Assembly: GCA_052380005.1 (NCBI GenBank) | Contig: JBQTCJ010000008.1 | Direction: 5' to 3' (one strand) | Source of the DNA: Salinarimonas sp052380005 | Lineage (GTDB): Bacteria > Pseudomonadota > Alphaproteobacteria > Rhizobiales > Beijerinckiaceae | Length of the DNA stretch: 64,000 nucleotides | In this document: in pieces, positions 8,214-16,279 of the stretch | Position numbering within the stretch: the first letter of the stretch is position 1 | Layout of the letters: each line of letters begins with the position of its first letter | Notes under the pieces: model-generated | The model's input: only the letters and a program-made list of their open reading frames with translations | The model's database searches: none | What the model was told of the DNA's origin: nothing | Made by a program: the position numbers and the translations under genes

Positions 8214-9407
8214 ATGACGCAGCCACATGTCCAGGTCGGCATCGTCGGCGCGGGGCCGGCGGGCCTGCTCCTGTCGCACCTCCTCGACCTCGTCGGCATC
8301 TCCTCCGTCGTGATCGAGGCGAGGAGCCGCGCGCATGTCGAGGGGCGCATCCGCGCGGGGGTGCTCGAGCAGGGCACGGTCGACGTGCTGCGGGATACCG
8401 GCGTCGGCGCGCGCATGGACCGCGAGGGGCTCCTCCATCACGGCACGATCCTGAAGGTCGCGGGCGAGGCACGGCGCATCGATTTCCAGGACCTCGTCGG
8501 CAAGTCGGTGATGGTCTACGGCCAGCACGAGGTGGTGAAGGACCTCGTCGCCGCGCGGCTCGCGGCCGGCGGCGAGATCGTCTTCGAGGTGTCCGACACG
8601 CGCATCGACGGCATCGAGGGCGACGCGCCGACGCTCTCCTGGACGCAGGACGGCGTTCAGCACGCCCGCCGCTGCGATTTCATCGCGGGCTGCGACGGCT
8701 TCCACGGCGTCTCGCGCGCCGCGATTCCCGCCGACGTGCTGCGGGTCTACGAGCGCGTCTATCCCTTCGGATGGCTCGGAATCCTGGCGAGGACGCCGCC
8801 GGCCTCCGAGGAGCTGATCTACGCGCACCACGAGCGCGGCTTCGCGCTCCTCTCGATGCGCTCCCCGGAGATAAGCCGGCTCTATCTGCAATGTCCGCCC
8901 GACGAGGACATCGCGACGTGGCCCGACGCGCGGATCTGGGAGGAGCTGCAGGTCCGCCTCGCCGGGGGCTCGGGCTGGCGGCTCGAGGAGGGCGAGATCG
9001 TCCAGAAGGGCGTCACCGCCATGCGCAGCTTCGTCGCCGAGCCGATGCGCCACGGCCGCCTCTTCCTCGCCGGCGATGCCGCGCACATCGTGCCGCCGAC
9101 GGGGGCCAAGGGCATGAATCTCGCGGTCGGCGACGTGCGCGTCCTCGCCCGCGCGCTCGAGAGCTACTACGCTCGCGGCTCGGAGGCGGCGCTGGAGGCC
9201 TATTCCGACACCTGCCTGCGCCGGATCTGGACCGTGCAGCGCTTCTCCTGGTGGATGACGCAGATGCTCCACACCTTCGACGACGCGTCCCCCTTCGACC
9301 GCCGCCGCCAGCTGGCCGAGCTCGACTACGTCACCACCTCGCGCGCGGCGATGACCACGCTCGCCGAGAACTACGTCGGCCTGCCGATGGACTGGGGGCC
9401 GGCATGA
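8214..9407 (+). CDS. pobA: 4-Hydroxybenzoate 3-monooxygenase
   Basis: A 397-residue FAD/NAD(P)H hydroxylase that makes protocatechuate from 4-hydroxybenzoate, feeding PcaHG. It has the Rossmann motif GIVGAGPAGLLL (residues about 7-18), the RIRAGVLEQGTV segment typical of PobA, and the second FAD motif GDAAHIVPPTGAKGMNLAVGDV near residue 285. The ATG at 8214 follows GAGGAGG at a good distance. The stop overlaps the pcaB start by 4 bases (ATGA). Its placement inside a pca operon lets 4-hydroxybenzoate and protocatechuate be degraded together. Confidence 0.96.
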   Translation: MTQPHVQVGIVGAGPAGLLLSHLLDLVGISSVVIEARSRAHVEGRIRAGVLEQGTVDVLRDTGVGARMDREGLLHHGTILKVAGEARRIDFQDLVGKSVMVYGQHEVVKDLVAARLAAGGEIVFEVSDTRIDGIEGDAPTLSWTQDGVQHARRCDFIAGCDGFHGVSRAAIPADVLRVYERVYPFGWLGILARTPPASEELIYAHHERGFALLSMRSPEISRLYLQCPPDEDIATWPDARIWEELQVRLAGGSGWRLEEGEIVQKGVTAMRSFVAEPMRHGRLFLAGDAAHIVPPTGAKGMNLAVGDVRVLARALESYYARGSEAALEAYSDTCLRRIWTVQRFSWWMTQMLHTFDDASPFDRRRQLAELDYVTTSRAAMTTLAENYVGLPMDWGPA

Positions 9408-10759
9408 CCTTCTCCGCGCTCGATTCCGCGCTGACCGGCCCGCTCTTCGCGAGCGAGGCCATGCGCGCGGTCTTCGACGATCGCGCGCGGATCGCCGACA
9501 TGCTGGCGGTGGAGGCGGCGCTGGCGCGGGCGCAAGCGGGCCTCGGCCTCGCGCCGGAGACGCTCGGCCCGGCGATCGCGGCGATCGCGCCCGACGCCGT
9601 CGACCTCGCGGCGATCGGCCGGGAAACGGCGCATGCCGGCGTGCCCTCCATCCCGTTCCTGAAGGCGCTTCGGGCGATGCTGCCGCCCGCGCTCGCCCGC
9701 GACCTCCACAAGGGCGCGACCACGCAGGACCTGATCGACGGCGCGCTGGCGCTCGCCCTGCACCGCGCCTTCGCCCTCGTCGCGGCGGATCTCGACGCCA
9801 TCCTCGCCGGGCTCGCGCGGCTCGCCGAGGCCCATGCGCGCACCCCCTGCGCGGGGCGCACCTATGGCCAGCACGCGACGCCGGTGACGTTCGGGTTCAA
9901 GGCGGCGGTCTGGGCGGCGGGGATCGCCGACGTCGCGGCCGAGCTGCCGGCGGTGCGCACGGGCGCCTGCGTCGCCTCCCTGGCCGGGCCGGCAGGAACG
10001 CTTCCCGCCTTCGGCGCGCGGGCGCCCGAGGTCGCCGACGCCTTCGCCCGCGAGATCGGGCTGGCGGCGGCGCCGATCGCCACTCACACGCGCCGGGCGG
10101 GCGTGGTGCGGGCGGGGACCTGGCTCGCGACGCTCATGGGTGCGCTGGGCAAGATGGCGGGAGATGTCGCCCATCTCGCCGCGACCGAGGTGGGAGAGGT
10201 GGCCGAGCCGCACGCGCCCGGCCGCGGCGGCTCCTCCGCCATGCCGCACAAGCGCAACCCCGTCTCCTGCACCGTGATCCTCGCGGCCGCGAGCGCCGCG
10301 CGCGGTCCCGCGACGACGCTCCTCGACGCCATGGTCGCCGCGCACGAGCGGCCGGCGGGCGCTTGGCACGCCGAATGGCATGCGCTGCCGACGCTCTTCG
10401 GGCTCGCGTCGGGCGCGCTCGCCGAGGCGCGGCGGCTGGCGGAGGGGCTCGTCGTGGACGAGGCGGCGATGGCGCGCAACCTCGACCTGACCCGTGGCCT
10501 TCTCTTCGCCGACGCCGCCGCCGCGGCGCTCGCGCCGGTCCTCGGGGCCGAGGAGGCGCACGCGCGCGTCACGGCCGCCGCCGACGACGTGCGGTCGCGG
10601 GGCATGTCGCTGCGCGACGCCCTCGCCGCGCCGGGCGATCTTCCCGCGGACGTGCTGGCGCGCGCCTTCGACCTCGCGCCCTACGTCGACGCCGCCGCGG
10701 CTTTCGTGCCCGGTGCGCTCGCGCAGGTCGAAACGGCGCGCCGCGCGCTCGCCCTCTGA
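9404..10759 (+). CDS. pcaB: 3-Carboxy-cis,cis-muconate cycloisomerase
   Basis: A 451-residue member of the fumarase/aspartase superfamily. The signature loop GGSSAMPHKRNPV (about residue 280) is intact, and the N-terminal part has the family's HKGATTQDLIDGALAL segment. PcaB converts the PcaHG product to 4-carboxymuconolactone. The start overlaps pobA by ATGA. The next enzymes of the beta-ketoadipate route (pcaC, pcaD, pcaIJ, pcaF) are not in the window. Residues after about 350 are Ala-rich, as in other alphaproteobacterial PcaB proteins. Confidence 0.94.
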   Translation: MTFSALDSALTGPLFASEAMRAVFDDRARIADMLAVEAALARAQAGLGLAPETLGPAIAAIAPDAVDLAAIGRETAHAGVPSIPFLKALRAMLPPALARDLHKGATTQDLIDGALALALHRAFALVAADLDAILAGLARLAEAHARTPCAGRTYGQHATPVTFGFKAAVWAAGIADVAAELPAVRTGACVASLAGPAGTLPAFGARAPEVADAFAREIGLAAAPIATHTRRAGVVRAGTWLATLMGALGKMAGDVAHLAATEVGEVAEPHAPGRGGSSAMPHKRNPVSCTVILAAASAARGPATTLLDAMVAAHERPAGAWHAEWHALPTLFGLASGALAEARRLAEGLVVDEAAMARNLDLTRGLLFADAAAAALAPVLGAEEAHARVTAAADDVRSRGMSLRDALAAPGDLPADVLARAFDLAPYVDAAAAFVPGALAQVETARRALAL

Positions 10760-10784
10760 TGGTCAGCCGAACGGCCGCTGCGGC

Positions 10785-10955
10785 TCAGGACGCGAGCAGG
10801 ATCTTGCCCGCTCGCCCCGACCGCTCGGCATGGCGCAGGGCGTCCGCGATCTCCGCGAGCGGGAGGGTCGGGCCGGTCTGCTGTGCCCCGTGCGTCTCCA
10901 GGCGGACCACGTCCGCGGGTTCGCCGAAGCGGTGGACGAGCGTGGCGAGCGTCAT
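10785..10955 (-). pseudogene. Internally deleted zinc-type quinone/alcohol oxidoreductase remnant
   Basis: A 56-codon open frame reads MTLATLVHRFGEPADVVRLE and then, after about ten residues, LPLAEIADALRHAERSGRAG-KILLAS. The first part matches the N-terminal strand of MDR-family NADPH:quinone reductases and the last part matches their C-terminal helix and strand (PLxEIxxAxxxxxxGxxxGKxxL). About 250 middle residues, including the whole Rossmann fold, are missing while the frame is kept. I infer a single internal deletion of a former gene. It lies between pcaB and bioM on the opposite strand and is probably non-functional. Confidence 0.6.
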
Positions 10956-11001
10956 CGTGCCCGCGACCCTATCCCATCGCAGCCGCGGGTGCTAAGGGCC
11001 G

Positions 11002-11730
11002 ATGCCGCTAGACCCCGAGACCCCGAGACCCCGAGCCCCCGCCGTCCCGAGCATGTCCATCGTCGTCGACAACGTCAGCGTCACGTTGCAGGAGCGACCC
11101 GTGCTGCGCGGGATCGACCTCGTGCTCGAGGAGCGGCGCGTGGGGGTCGTCGGCCTCAACGGCTCGGGCAAGAGCACGCTGGCGCGCCTCCTCAACGGCC
11201 TCGTCCTGCCCGACGCGGGCACGGTGCGCGTCCACGGCCTCGACACCCGCACGCAGACGCGCGCCGTGCGCCGCGCGGTCGGCTTCGTGTTCCAGAACCC
11301 GGAGAACCAGATCGTCTTCCCCATCGTCGGCGAGGACGTCGCCTTCGGCCTGCGCAACATCGGGTTCTCGAAGAGGGACGCGCAGGCGCGGGCGCTCGCG
11401 GCGCTGGCGGAGCACGGGCTCGACGGGCTCGCGGATCGGCCCGCCCACACGCTCAGCGGCGGCGAGAAGCAGATGCTCGCCCTCGTCTCCGTGCTCGTCA
11501 TGGAGCCGGAGATCGTCGTCCTCGACGAGCCGACGACGGCGCTCGACCTGCGCAACCGCAACCGCATCCGCGATGCGATCGCCATGCTGGCGCAGACGGC
11601 GATCGTCGTCACCCACGACCTCGATCTCGTGGGCGACTTCGAGCGCGTCCTGGTCGTCGACGAGGGCCGCATCGTCGCCGACGACGCGCCGGAGCCGGCT
11701 TTGCGCTGGTATCGGGAGAACCGCGCATGA
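11002..11730 (+). CDS. bioM: Biotin ECF transporter ATPase BioM
   Basis: An ABC ATPase of up to 242 residues with Walker A GLNGSGKST, Q-loop FVFQNPENQIVFP (typical of ECF/CbiO-type ATPases), signature LSGGEKQM, Walker B EIVVLDEPTTALD and switch His VVTHDLD. The start is uncertain: the ATG at 11002 follows AAGGG, but the next 50 bases contain three copies of a short CCCCGAGA-type repeat, and an ATG at 11053 (MSIVVDNV) matches the usual family start, giving 225 residues. It energises biotin uptake with BioN and BioY. The stop overlaps bioN by 4 bases. Confidence 0.92.
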   Translation: MPLDPETPRPRAPAVPSMSIVVDNVSVTLQERPVLRGIDLVLEERRVGVVGLNGSGKSTLARLLNGLVLPDAGTVRVHGLDTRTQTRAVRRAVGFVFQNPENQIVFPIVGEDVAFGLRNIGFSKRDAQARALAALAEHGLDGLADRPAHTLSGGEKQMLALVSVLVMEPEIVVLDEPTTALDLRNRNRIRDAIAMLAQTAIVVTHDLDLVGDFERVLVVDEGRIVADDAPEPALRWYRENRA

Positions 11731-12383
11731 GCCCCTCGCTCTACGTTCCGGGCGACGGGCCCCTGCACCGCCTGCCGGCGGGCGCGAAGCTCGCGGCGCT
11801 GGCGGGGCTCGGCCTCGCGCTGTTCCTCGTCTCCTCGCCGATCGTGCTCGGCGCGGCGGCGATTGCCGCGGCGGGCGTGGTCGCGGCGACGGGCGTGCGG
11901 CTCGCCCGCATCCGCGGCGCGCTCGCCGGGATCGCCATCGTCGTCGCAGTCGTGGTCGCCGCCAACGTCTGGCTGGTCGGCTGGCGCGAGGCGGCGGCCC
12001 TGGGCGCGCGCATGGTGGCGCTCGTGCTGCTCGGCTATGCTCTGACGCTGACGACGCGCACCTCGGACCTGTTGGCGACGCTGGAGCGGCTGCTGATGCC
12101 GCTCGAGCGCATCGGCATCGCGGACGCCGGCAAGGTCGCGCTCGCGGTGGCGCTCGTCCTGCGCTTCGTGCCGGAGCTCGTGAAGCAGGCCGCCGACATC
12201 CGCGAGGCGCGGGCGGCGCGCGGCCTGCGGGTCGGGCCCGTCGCGCTCGTCGTGCCGATGATCGTGCGCGTCCTGCGCAGCGCCGACGCGATCGCCGAGG
12301 CGATCGACGCACGCGCCTATCCGCCATCCAGATCGATCTCCTCCAAGACCGGCCCCGGGAGTGCCGACCATGACAACGCGTGA
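11727..12383 (+). CDS. bioN: Biotin ECF transporter transmembrane (T) component BioN
   Basis: A 218-residue EcfT-family membrane protein with about five hydrophobic segments. The cytoplasmic coupling helices carry the expected Ala-Arg motifs: ADIREARAARGL (about residue 165) and AIAEAIDARAYP (about residue 200). It links the ATPase BioM to the substrate-binding subunit BioY. It starts in the last codons of bioM (ATGA) and its end overlaps bioY by 14 bases, so the three genes are tightly coupled. Confidence 0.92.
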   Translation: MSPSLYVPGDGPLHRLPAGAKLAALAGLGLALFLVSSPIVLGAAAIAAAGVVAATGVRLARIRGALAGIAIVVAVVVAANVWLVGWREAAALGARMVALVLLGYALTLTTRTSDLLATLERLLMPLERIGIADAGKVALAVALVLRFVPELVKQAADIREARAARGLRVGPVALVVPMIVRVLRSADAIAEAIDARAYPPSRSISSKTGPGSADHDNA

Positions 12384-12927
12384 CCTCGTCCTCGTCGCCC
12401 TCTTCGCCGCCCTCACGGCGGCGCTCGGGCTCGTGCCGCCGATCAACGTGGGCTTCCTGCCCGTGCCGATCACGCTGCAGTCGCTCGGGCCGATGCTGGC
12501 GGGGCTGATGCTCGGCCCGAAGCGCGGCGGCCTCGCGCTCGCGCTGTTCGTGCTCCTGGTGGCGCTCGGCCTGCCGATCCTCGCCGGCGGGCGCGGCGGC
12601 TTCGGCGTCCTGCTCGGGCCGACGGGCGGGTTCATCCTCGGCTGGATCGTCGGCGCGGTCGTCGTGGGTGCGCTGGCGGCACGCATCCGGCGCATGGGAC
12701 CGTGGCGGACGCCGGATCTCGCAGGCGCCGCGCTCGCCTGCGTCGTCGGCGGCATCGGCGCGGTCTATGCGGTGGGCGTCCCGTGGCTCTCGGTGGTGAC
12801 GGGCATGGGCCTCGGCCCGGCGGCGGCGAGCATGGTCGTGTTCCTGCCCGGCGACGCGATCAAGGTCGGCGTCGCCGTGATGGTCGCCCGTGGCGTGCAG
12901 CGCGCCTATCCGATCGCGCTGCGCTGA
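12370..12927 (+). CDS. bioY: Biotin transporter substrate-binding (S) component BioY
   Basis: A 185-residue BioY with about six membrane segments. The family pattern is clear: VPITLQSLGPMLAGLMLGPKRG near residues 37-58, then GFGVLLGPTGGFILGW, and a C-terminal FLPGDAIKVGVAVMVA. BioY alone binds biotin and uptake is sped up by BioMN. The ATG at 12370 matches the family start; a GTG three codons upstream is an unlikely alternative. No biotin synthesis genes are in the window, so uptake may serve a biotin auxotroph or supplement synthesis. Confidence 0.95.
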   Translation: MTTRDLVLVALFAALTAALGLVPPINVGFLPVPITLQSLGPMLAGLMLGPKRGGLALALFVLLVALGLPILAGGRGGFGVLLGPTGGFILGWIVGAVVVGALAARIRRMGPWRTPDLAGAALACVVGGIGAVYAVGVPWLSVVTGMGLGPAAASMVVFLPGDAIKVGVAVMVARGVQRAYPIALR

Positions 12928-12943
12928 CGAACCACGGCCCCGT

Positions 12944-13282
12944 TCATACGAGGCCGTTCACCGCCACGAGGTGGCAGGCGAGGCCCGCCCCGATGCCGAC
13001 GAGGGCGTTTCGCGTGAACCAGTAGAGCGCGAGTGCCACAGCGGCGGAGCCGAGGATCGGCAGGCCGTAGGGATAGGTCGTGACATCGACGTCCTGGAGG
13101 GTGTAGGCCACGAGCAGAACCATGACGCCCACCGGCATCTTTCGGCCGAGGTGCAGCAGGTAGCCGTTGCGCGCGAGCGCGTCCATGGCGACGTAGGGCA
13201 TCGCCCGCAGCGCCACCGTCACCGCGGCGACGACGAGGATGACGGCGAGCACCCGCCCGTCGGAGATCGTCTCAGCCGGCAT
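12944..13282 (-). CDS. azlD: AzlD-family branched-chain amino acid exporter small subunit
   Basis: A 112-residue membrane protein with about four hydrophobic segments and the AzlD pattern LRAMPYVAMDAL near residue 25-36 and GLPILGSAAVALALYW. AzlCD pairs export branched-chain amino acids or analogues. The start lies inside the azlC 3' end (11-bp overlap), which fixes the pairing. Both proteins begin with the residues MPAET, a curious shared start. It is convergent with bioY, with 16 bases between stops. Confidence 0.9.
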   Translation of the reverse strand: MPAETISDGRVLAVILVVAAVTVALRAMPYVAMDALARNGYLLHLGRKMPVGVMVLLVAYTLQDVDVTTYPYGLPILGSAAVALALYWFTRNALVGIGAGLACHLVAVNGLV

Positions 13283-14093
13283 GGGGGGCCTCCTCGCGGG
13301 CTCGCTGGGAACGGACCCAGTCGGCGCTGACGAGGCCGAGATAGGCGATCAGCCCAGCGATCAGGAAGGCGTTCTCGGCGACGAGCCGCTCGGCGGCGAA
13401 GCCGGCCGCGCAGGCGGCCCCGGCGTAGACGAGCAGGCGCCCGTCGCGGCTGTGGCGCACGGCGTCGACGGCGAGGATCAGGAACATGGCGGTGAGCGCG
13501 AACTCGAAGCCGCCGATGTGCGGCGGGATGATCGCGCCGAGCCCGGCGCCGAGCCCCGCGCCGAGGATCCACCAGAAATGGCTCACGAGCTGGAGGAGCG
13601 TGATCCCCGGCCCGTCGAGCCGGCGCCCGTCGCCGGCCGCCGTGATCCCGTAGGTCTCGTCGGTGAGCGCGTAGACCCCGTAGAGCTTCTGCGGCAGCGT
13701 CCTCAGCCGGCCGATGGGGAAGGAGAGCCCGTAGAAGATGTGGCGGAAGTTCACGACGAAGGTCGTCCACGCCACGACCGCCAGCGGCAGGCCGGCGATC
13801 AGGAAGCTCACCGCGAGGAACTCGATCGAGCCCGCGAAGATGATCATCGCCGACAGCGGCGCCCAGTACCAGGCGATGCCGCTCGACACGAGATAGACGC
13901 CGAAGGCGACACCGAGCGGGAGGTAGGCCATCGCGACGGGGACCGTCAGCCGCAGCACGCGCGCGAGGCGTGCGCGCGGCGTGTCGGCGTGTACGCGTTC
14001 CGCGAAGTGTTCCGTGACGTGTTCCGTGACGTGTTCCGTGACGTGTTCCGTGACGTGTTCCGTGACGTGTTCCGTGGACGTTTCGGCAGGCAT
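13272..14093 (-). CDS. azlC: AzlC-family branched-chain amino acid exporter large subunit
   Basis: A 273-residue membrane protein with about seven to eight segments. The family signature is VPVAMAYLPLGVAFGVYLVSSG then FAGSIEFLAVSFL and FVVNFRHIFYGLSFP. The first 30 residues are unusual: the tetrapeptide THE/TEHV repeats (TEHV five times, then TEHF) before the normal AzlC N-terminus. These codons are a 12-bp tandem array (14007-14077). The ATG at 14093 has GGAG eight bases upstream and I see no good internal start, so the repeat is probably translated as a His/Glu-rich cytoplasmic tail. Confidence 0.9.
   Translation of the reverse strand: MPAETSTEHVTEHVTEHVTEHVTEHVTEHFAERVHADTPRARLARVLRLTVPVAMAYLPLGVAFGVYLVSSGIAWYWAPLSAMIIFAGSIEFLAVSFLIAGLPLAVVAWTTFVVNFRHIFYGLSFPIGRLRTLPQKLYGVYALTDETYGITAAGDGRRLDGPGITLLQLVSHFWWILGAGLGAGLGAIIPPHIGGFEFALTAMFLILAVDAVRHSRDGRLLVYAGAACAAGFAAERLVAENAFLIAGLIAYLGLVSADWVRSQRAREEAPHAG
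14007..14077 (-). repeat. 12-bp coding minisatellite at the azlC 5' end
   Basis: On the plus strand GTGTTCCGTGAC occurs five times head to tail (14007-14066), followed by a partial sixth copy (14067-14077). On the coding strand each copy encodes four residues, Thr-Glu-His-Val. The copies are identical, so the array is recent or kept uniform by slippage. Copy number changes would add or remove four residues without breaking the frame. Confidence 0.95.
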
Positions 14094-14146
14094 GGTCCGA
14101 GACTCCGGCGCGGCGGTCGGTCGGGAGGTTCAGGAAGGGTCGGGGG

Positions 14147-14776
14147 TCAGGAGAGCAGGAGGCGCGTGCCGGCGGCGCCGAAGAACAGCGCGATCACCGC
14201 GCTGATCCAGCGCCGCAGCCCCGCATAGATCCGAACCACCGGCGCGCTCGAGAACACGATGGCGTAGGTGACGAAGACGAGGACGCCGAGCACGGCGCAG
14301 CCGGCGACGATCAGCGCCGCGAGTACCGGCGGCGCGCCGACCGGCAGGCCGAGCGTGATGATCGCCATCCAGACGAACACGGCCTTGGGGTTCACCAGGT
14401 GGATGCCCAGCCCGCGCAGATAGTGGCGGCGCAGCGTCATCGTCACGCCCGTCGCCGGCCCGGACGGCAGCTCGACGGCGGTCTTCGACAGCGCGCCGCG
14501 CGCGGCGCGGAAGGCGAGCCAGAGGAGGTAGAGCCCCCCCATCACCTTCATGACGACGAGCGCGGTCGCGGAGGCCTCGAGCAGCGCGCCGAGGCCGAGC
14601 GCCGCCACGGTGCCCCACATCACCGAGCCGGAGACGACCCCGAAGGCCATGGCGACGCCGGCGGTCCGGCCGGCCTCCATCGAGGTCGCCATGATGGCGA
14701 GGTTCGCCGGGCCCGGGCTCGCCGTGCCGACCACGTAGGTTCCGTACGCGATGAGCAGGTAGGGAAGGATGTCCAC
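14147..14776 (-). CDS. LysE/RhtB-family exporter (first copy)
   Basis: A 209-residue exporter of the LysE/RhtB superfamily with about six membrane segments. The N-terminal signature YVVGTASPGPANLAIMATSM and the central GIHLVNPKAVFVWMAI are typical. LysE-type proteins export amino acids such as lysine, arginine, threonine or analogues. It is the last gene of the minus-strand group that includes a formyltransferase and an amidinotransferase, so export of the cluster's product is a reasonable inference. A 9-bp hairpin lies between it and the upstream formyltransferase gene. Confidence 0.9.
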   Translation of the reverse strand: MDILPYLLIAYGTYVVGTASPGPANLAIMATSMEAGRTAGVAMAFGVVSGSVMWGTVAALGLGALLEASATALVVMKVMGGLYLLWLAFRAARGALSKTAVELPSGPATGVTMTLRRHYLRGLGIHLVNPKAVFVWMAIITLGLPVGAPPVLAALIVAGCAVLGVLVFVTYAIVFSSAPVVRIYAGLRRWISAVIALFFGAAGTRLLLS

Positions 14777-14809
14777 GAGCCGCTCCGCCTCGGGGAGAAT
14801 ACGCGCATG

Positions 14810-14838
14810 CCGCGGGCGATCTCATACGCCGCCCGCGG
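14810..14838 (-). terminator. Intercistronic GC hairpin
   Basis: CCGCGGGCG (14810-14818) pairs perfectly with CGCCCGCGG (14830-14838). It sits just after the formyltransferase stop on the minus strand and before the LysE start. There is no T tract, so it is more likely a transcript-stabilising or partial-stop structure than a classical terminator. Confidence 0.45.
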
Positions 14839-14852
14839 TCGCTCCGCAAGCG

Positions 14853-15473
14853 TCAAAGCAGGCAAAGGTGGTTCGGCTCCGTCTCGCGCATGTGGGCGAG
14901 CCAGGCGTCGATCTCGGCCTGCCGGTAGAGCCGGTCGCCCCAGCGCCGCTCCGAGCGCGGCAGCGGGTTGCCGGGCAGGATGTAGCGCGTGAGCAGCCGC
15001 AGGTACTGCTGCAGGCAGGCAGCGCCCACGTGGATGCGCAGCGTCGAGGCGGTGGAGCCCGGCGCGACGTCGAACTCCTCCACGTCGATGATGTCTCCCG
15101 TGTCGACCGAACGCGCCAGGTGGTGGCAGGTCGAGCCGTAGGTCTTGTCGCCGGCGTAGATGGCGTAGTGCTGGCTGCCGAGCCCGCGATAGCGCGGCGG
15201 CGCCGGGTGGAAGTTGATCGCGCCCTTGCGCGCGCGAGAAAAGACCCGCTCGGGGAAGATGAAGTCGCCGCGATAGGAGATGATCCAATCGCCCTCCCAA
15301 TCGTCGACCATGGCGGGGTACGGGTCCCCCGGGTCCCACAGCAGCACGTCCATGTTGGTGAAGACACGCTTGGAGAAGGCCACGCCGAAATCGCACCAAT
15401 CCATCGTGCAGACCGACAGGAGGACCTTGTCGTGGTTGAGGATCGGGTCCGGGGCGCGGGGGATCTGGATCAT
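14853..15473 (-). CDS. Formyltransferase-fold enzyme (Fmt/PurN superfamily)
   Basis: A 206-residue protein of the formyl_trans_N fold. The catalytic Asn and His lie in AINFHPAPPRYRG and the Asp in SVDTGDIIDVEEFD, matching the N-H-D triad of 10-formyltetrahydrofolate-dependent transferases. It is shorter than Fmt and lacks its C-terminal tRNA-binding domain, so it probably formylates a small amine or amino sugar. I chose the ATG at 15473, which follows AGGAGACCG; an upstream frame opening at 15521 is not supported. In this cluster it may formylate the cluster product or an intermediate (inference). Confidence 0.85.
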   Translation of the reverse strand: MIQIPRAPDPILNHDKVLLSVCTMDWCDFGVAFSKRVFTNMDVLLWDPGDPYPAMVDDWEGDWIISYRGDFIFPERVFSRARKGAINFHPAPPRYRGLGSQHYAIYAGDKTYGSTCHHLARSVDTGDIIDVEEFDVAPGSTASTLRIHVGAACLQQYLRLLTRYILPGNPLPRSERRWGDRLYRQAEIDAWLAHMRETEPNHLCLL

Positions 15474-15570
15474 TCCGGTCTCCTGGTATGGACGATCGCG
15501 AGCATGCGGACCCGTCCGCACACGGGAGCCGGGCGGGTCGTATCATGATTGAGAGTTGTACGATGCTGCG

Positions 15571-15590
15571 GCGGTCGGTTGCAAGACCGC
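15571..15590 (-). terminator. Short hairpin between LysE-type gene and formyltransferase gene
   Basis: GCGGTC (15571-15576) pairs with GACCGC (15585-15590) around an 8-base loop. It lies 23 bases after the stop of the LysE gene (minus strand) and upstream of the formyltransferase gene. There is no T tract; function as a partial stop is a guess. Confidence 0.3.
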
Positions 15591-15612
15591 AGATGGGTGC
15601 CGCCGTGCCCGA

Positions 15613-16233
15613 TCAGGGCGTAAGGTAGATCGACAGGACCGGCCAGAGCGACGCGACGAGGAGCGCGGCCATCGCCACGTTGAAGGCCCGCAGCCAGCGC
15701 GGATCGCCGAGCACCCGCCGCATCGCCGAGCCGCCCAAGAGCCAGACCGCCGAGCAGGGCGTGCCGAACAGGAAGAAGATCAGCGCGATGGCGAAGACCT
15801 GCATCGCATAGGTGTCGGACGCGATCGAGTAGACGCTGACCGCGCCGACCGCCATGATCCAGGCCTTCGGGTTGACGAGCTGGAACAGCGCGGCCTGCAT
15901 GAAGGTCAGCGGGCGCGCGTTCGCGCCCGCGTCCTTGCTGCGGCCCGCCGTGGCGATACGCCAGGCGAGCCAGAGCAGGTAAGCCGAGCCGACGATGCGC
16001 AGCACGTCGTGCAGGACCGGCCACGTCTGGAATATGCCGCCGATCCCGAGCCCCACCGCGACCACCATCAGCGGGAAGCCGATGTTGATGCCAACGAGCA
16101 GCGGCATGCTGGAGCGCACGCCGTAGTTCACGCCGGAGGCTAGGAGCATGGTGTTGTTCGGTCCCGGCGTGATGCACGTCGAGACCGTGAACAGGATCAG
16201 CGACAGGTACTCGAGCCCGAGACCGGTTCCCAT
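15613..16233 (-). CDS. LysE/RhtB-family exporter (second copy)
   Basis: A 206-residue exporter with about six membrane segments. Family signature TVSTCITPGPNNTMLLASGV near residue 20 and FQLVNPKAWIMAVGAVSVY near residue 118. I chose the ATG at 16233 because GGAGG stands six bases upstream; the 218-residue frame adds residues that are not family-like. It lies 46 bases after the amidinotransferase gene on the same strand, so it probably shares its transcript. Two different LysE-type exporters flanking one enzyme gene set suggests export of a basic amino-acid-like product. Confidence 0.9.
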   Translation of the reverse strand: MGTGLGLEYLSLILFTVSTCITPGPNNTMLLASGVNYGVRSSMPLLVGINIGFPLMVVAVGLGIGGIFQTWPVLHDVLRIVGSAYLLWLAWRIATAGRSKDAGANARPLTFMQAALFQLVNPKAWIMAVGAVSVYSIASDTYAMQVFAIALIFFLFGTPCSAVWLLGGSAMRRVLGDPRWLRAFNVAMAALLVASLWPVLSIYLTP

Positions 16234-16279
16234 GGGTGCCTCCGGATGCGTGGAGCGTGACCATGCCAATCGTCGCGGG

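Noticed and set aside
14007..14077. Short CRISPR-like tandem repeats (also 23324-23377)
   Set aside because: Units of 12 and 15 bp are directly adjacent without spacers and lie in or at the end of coding sequence. No cas genes are present. They are minisatellites.
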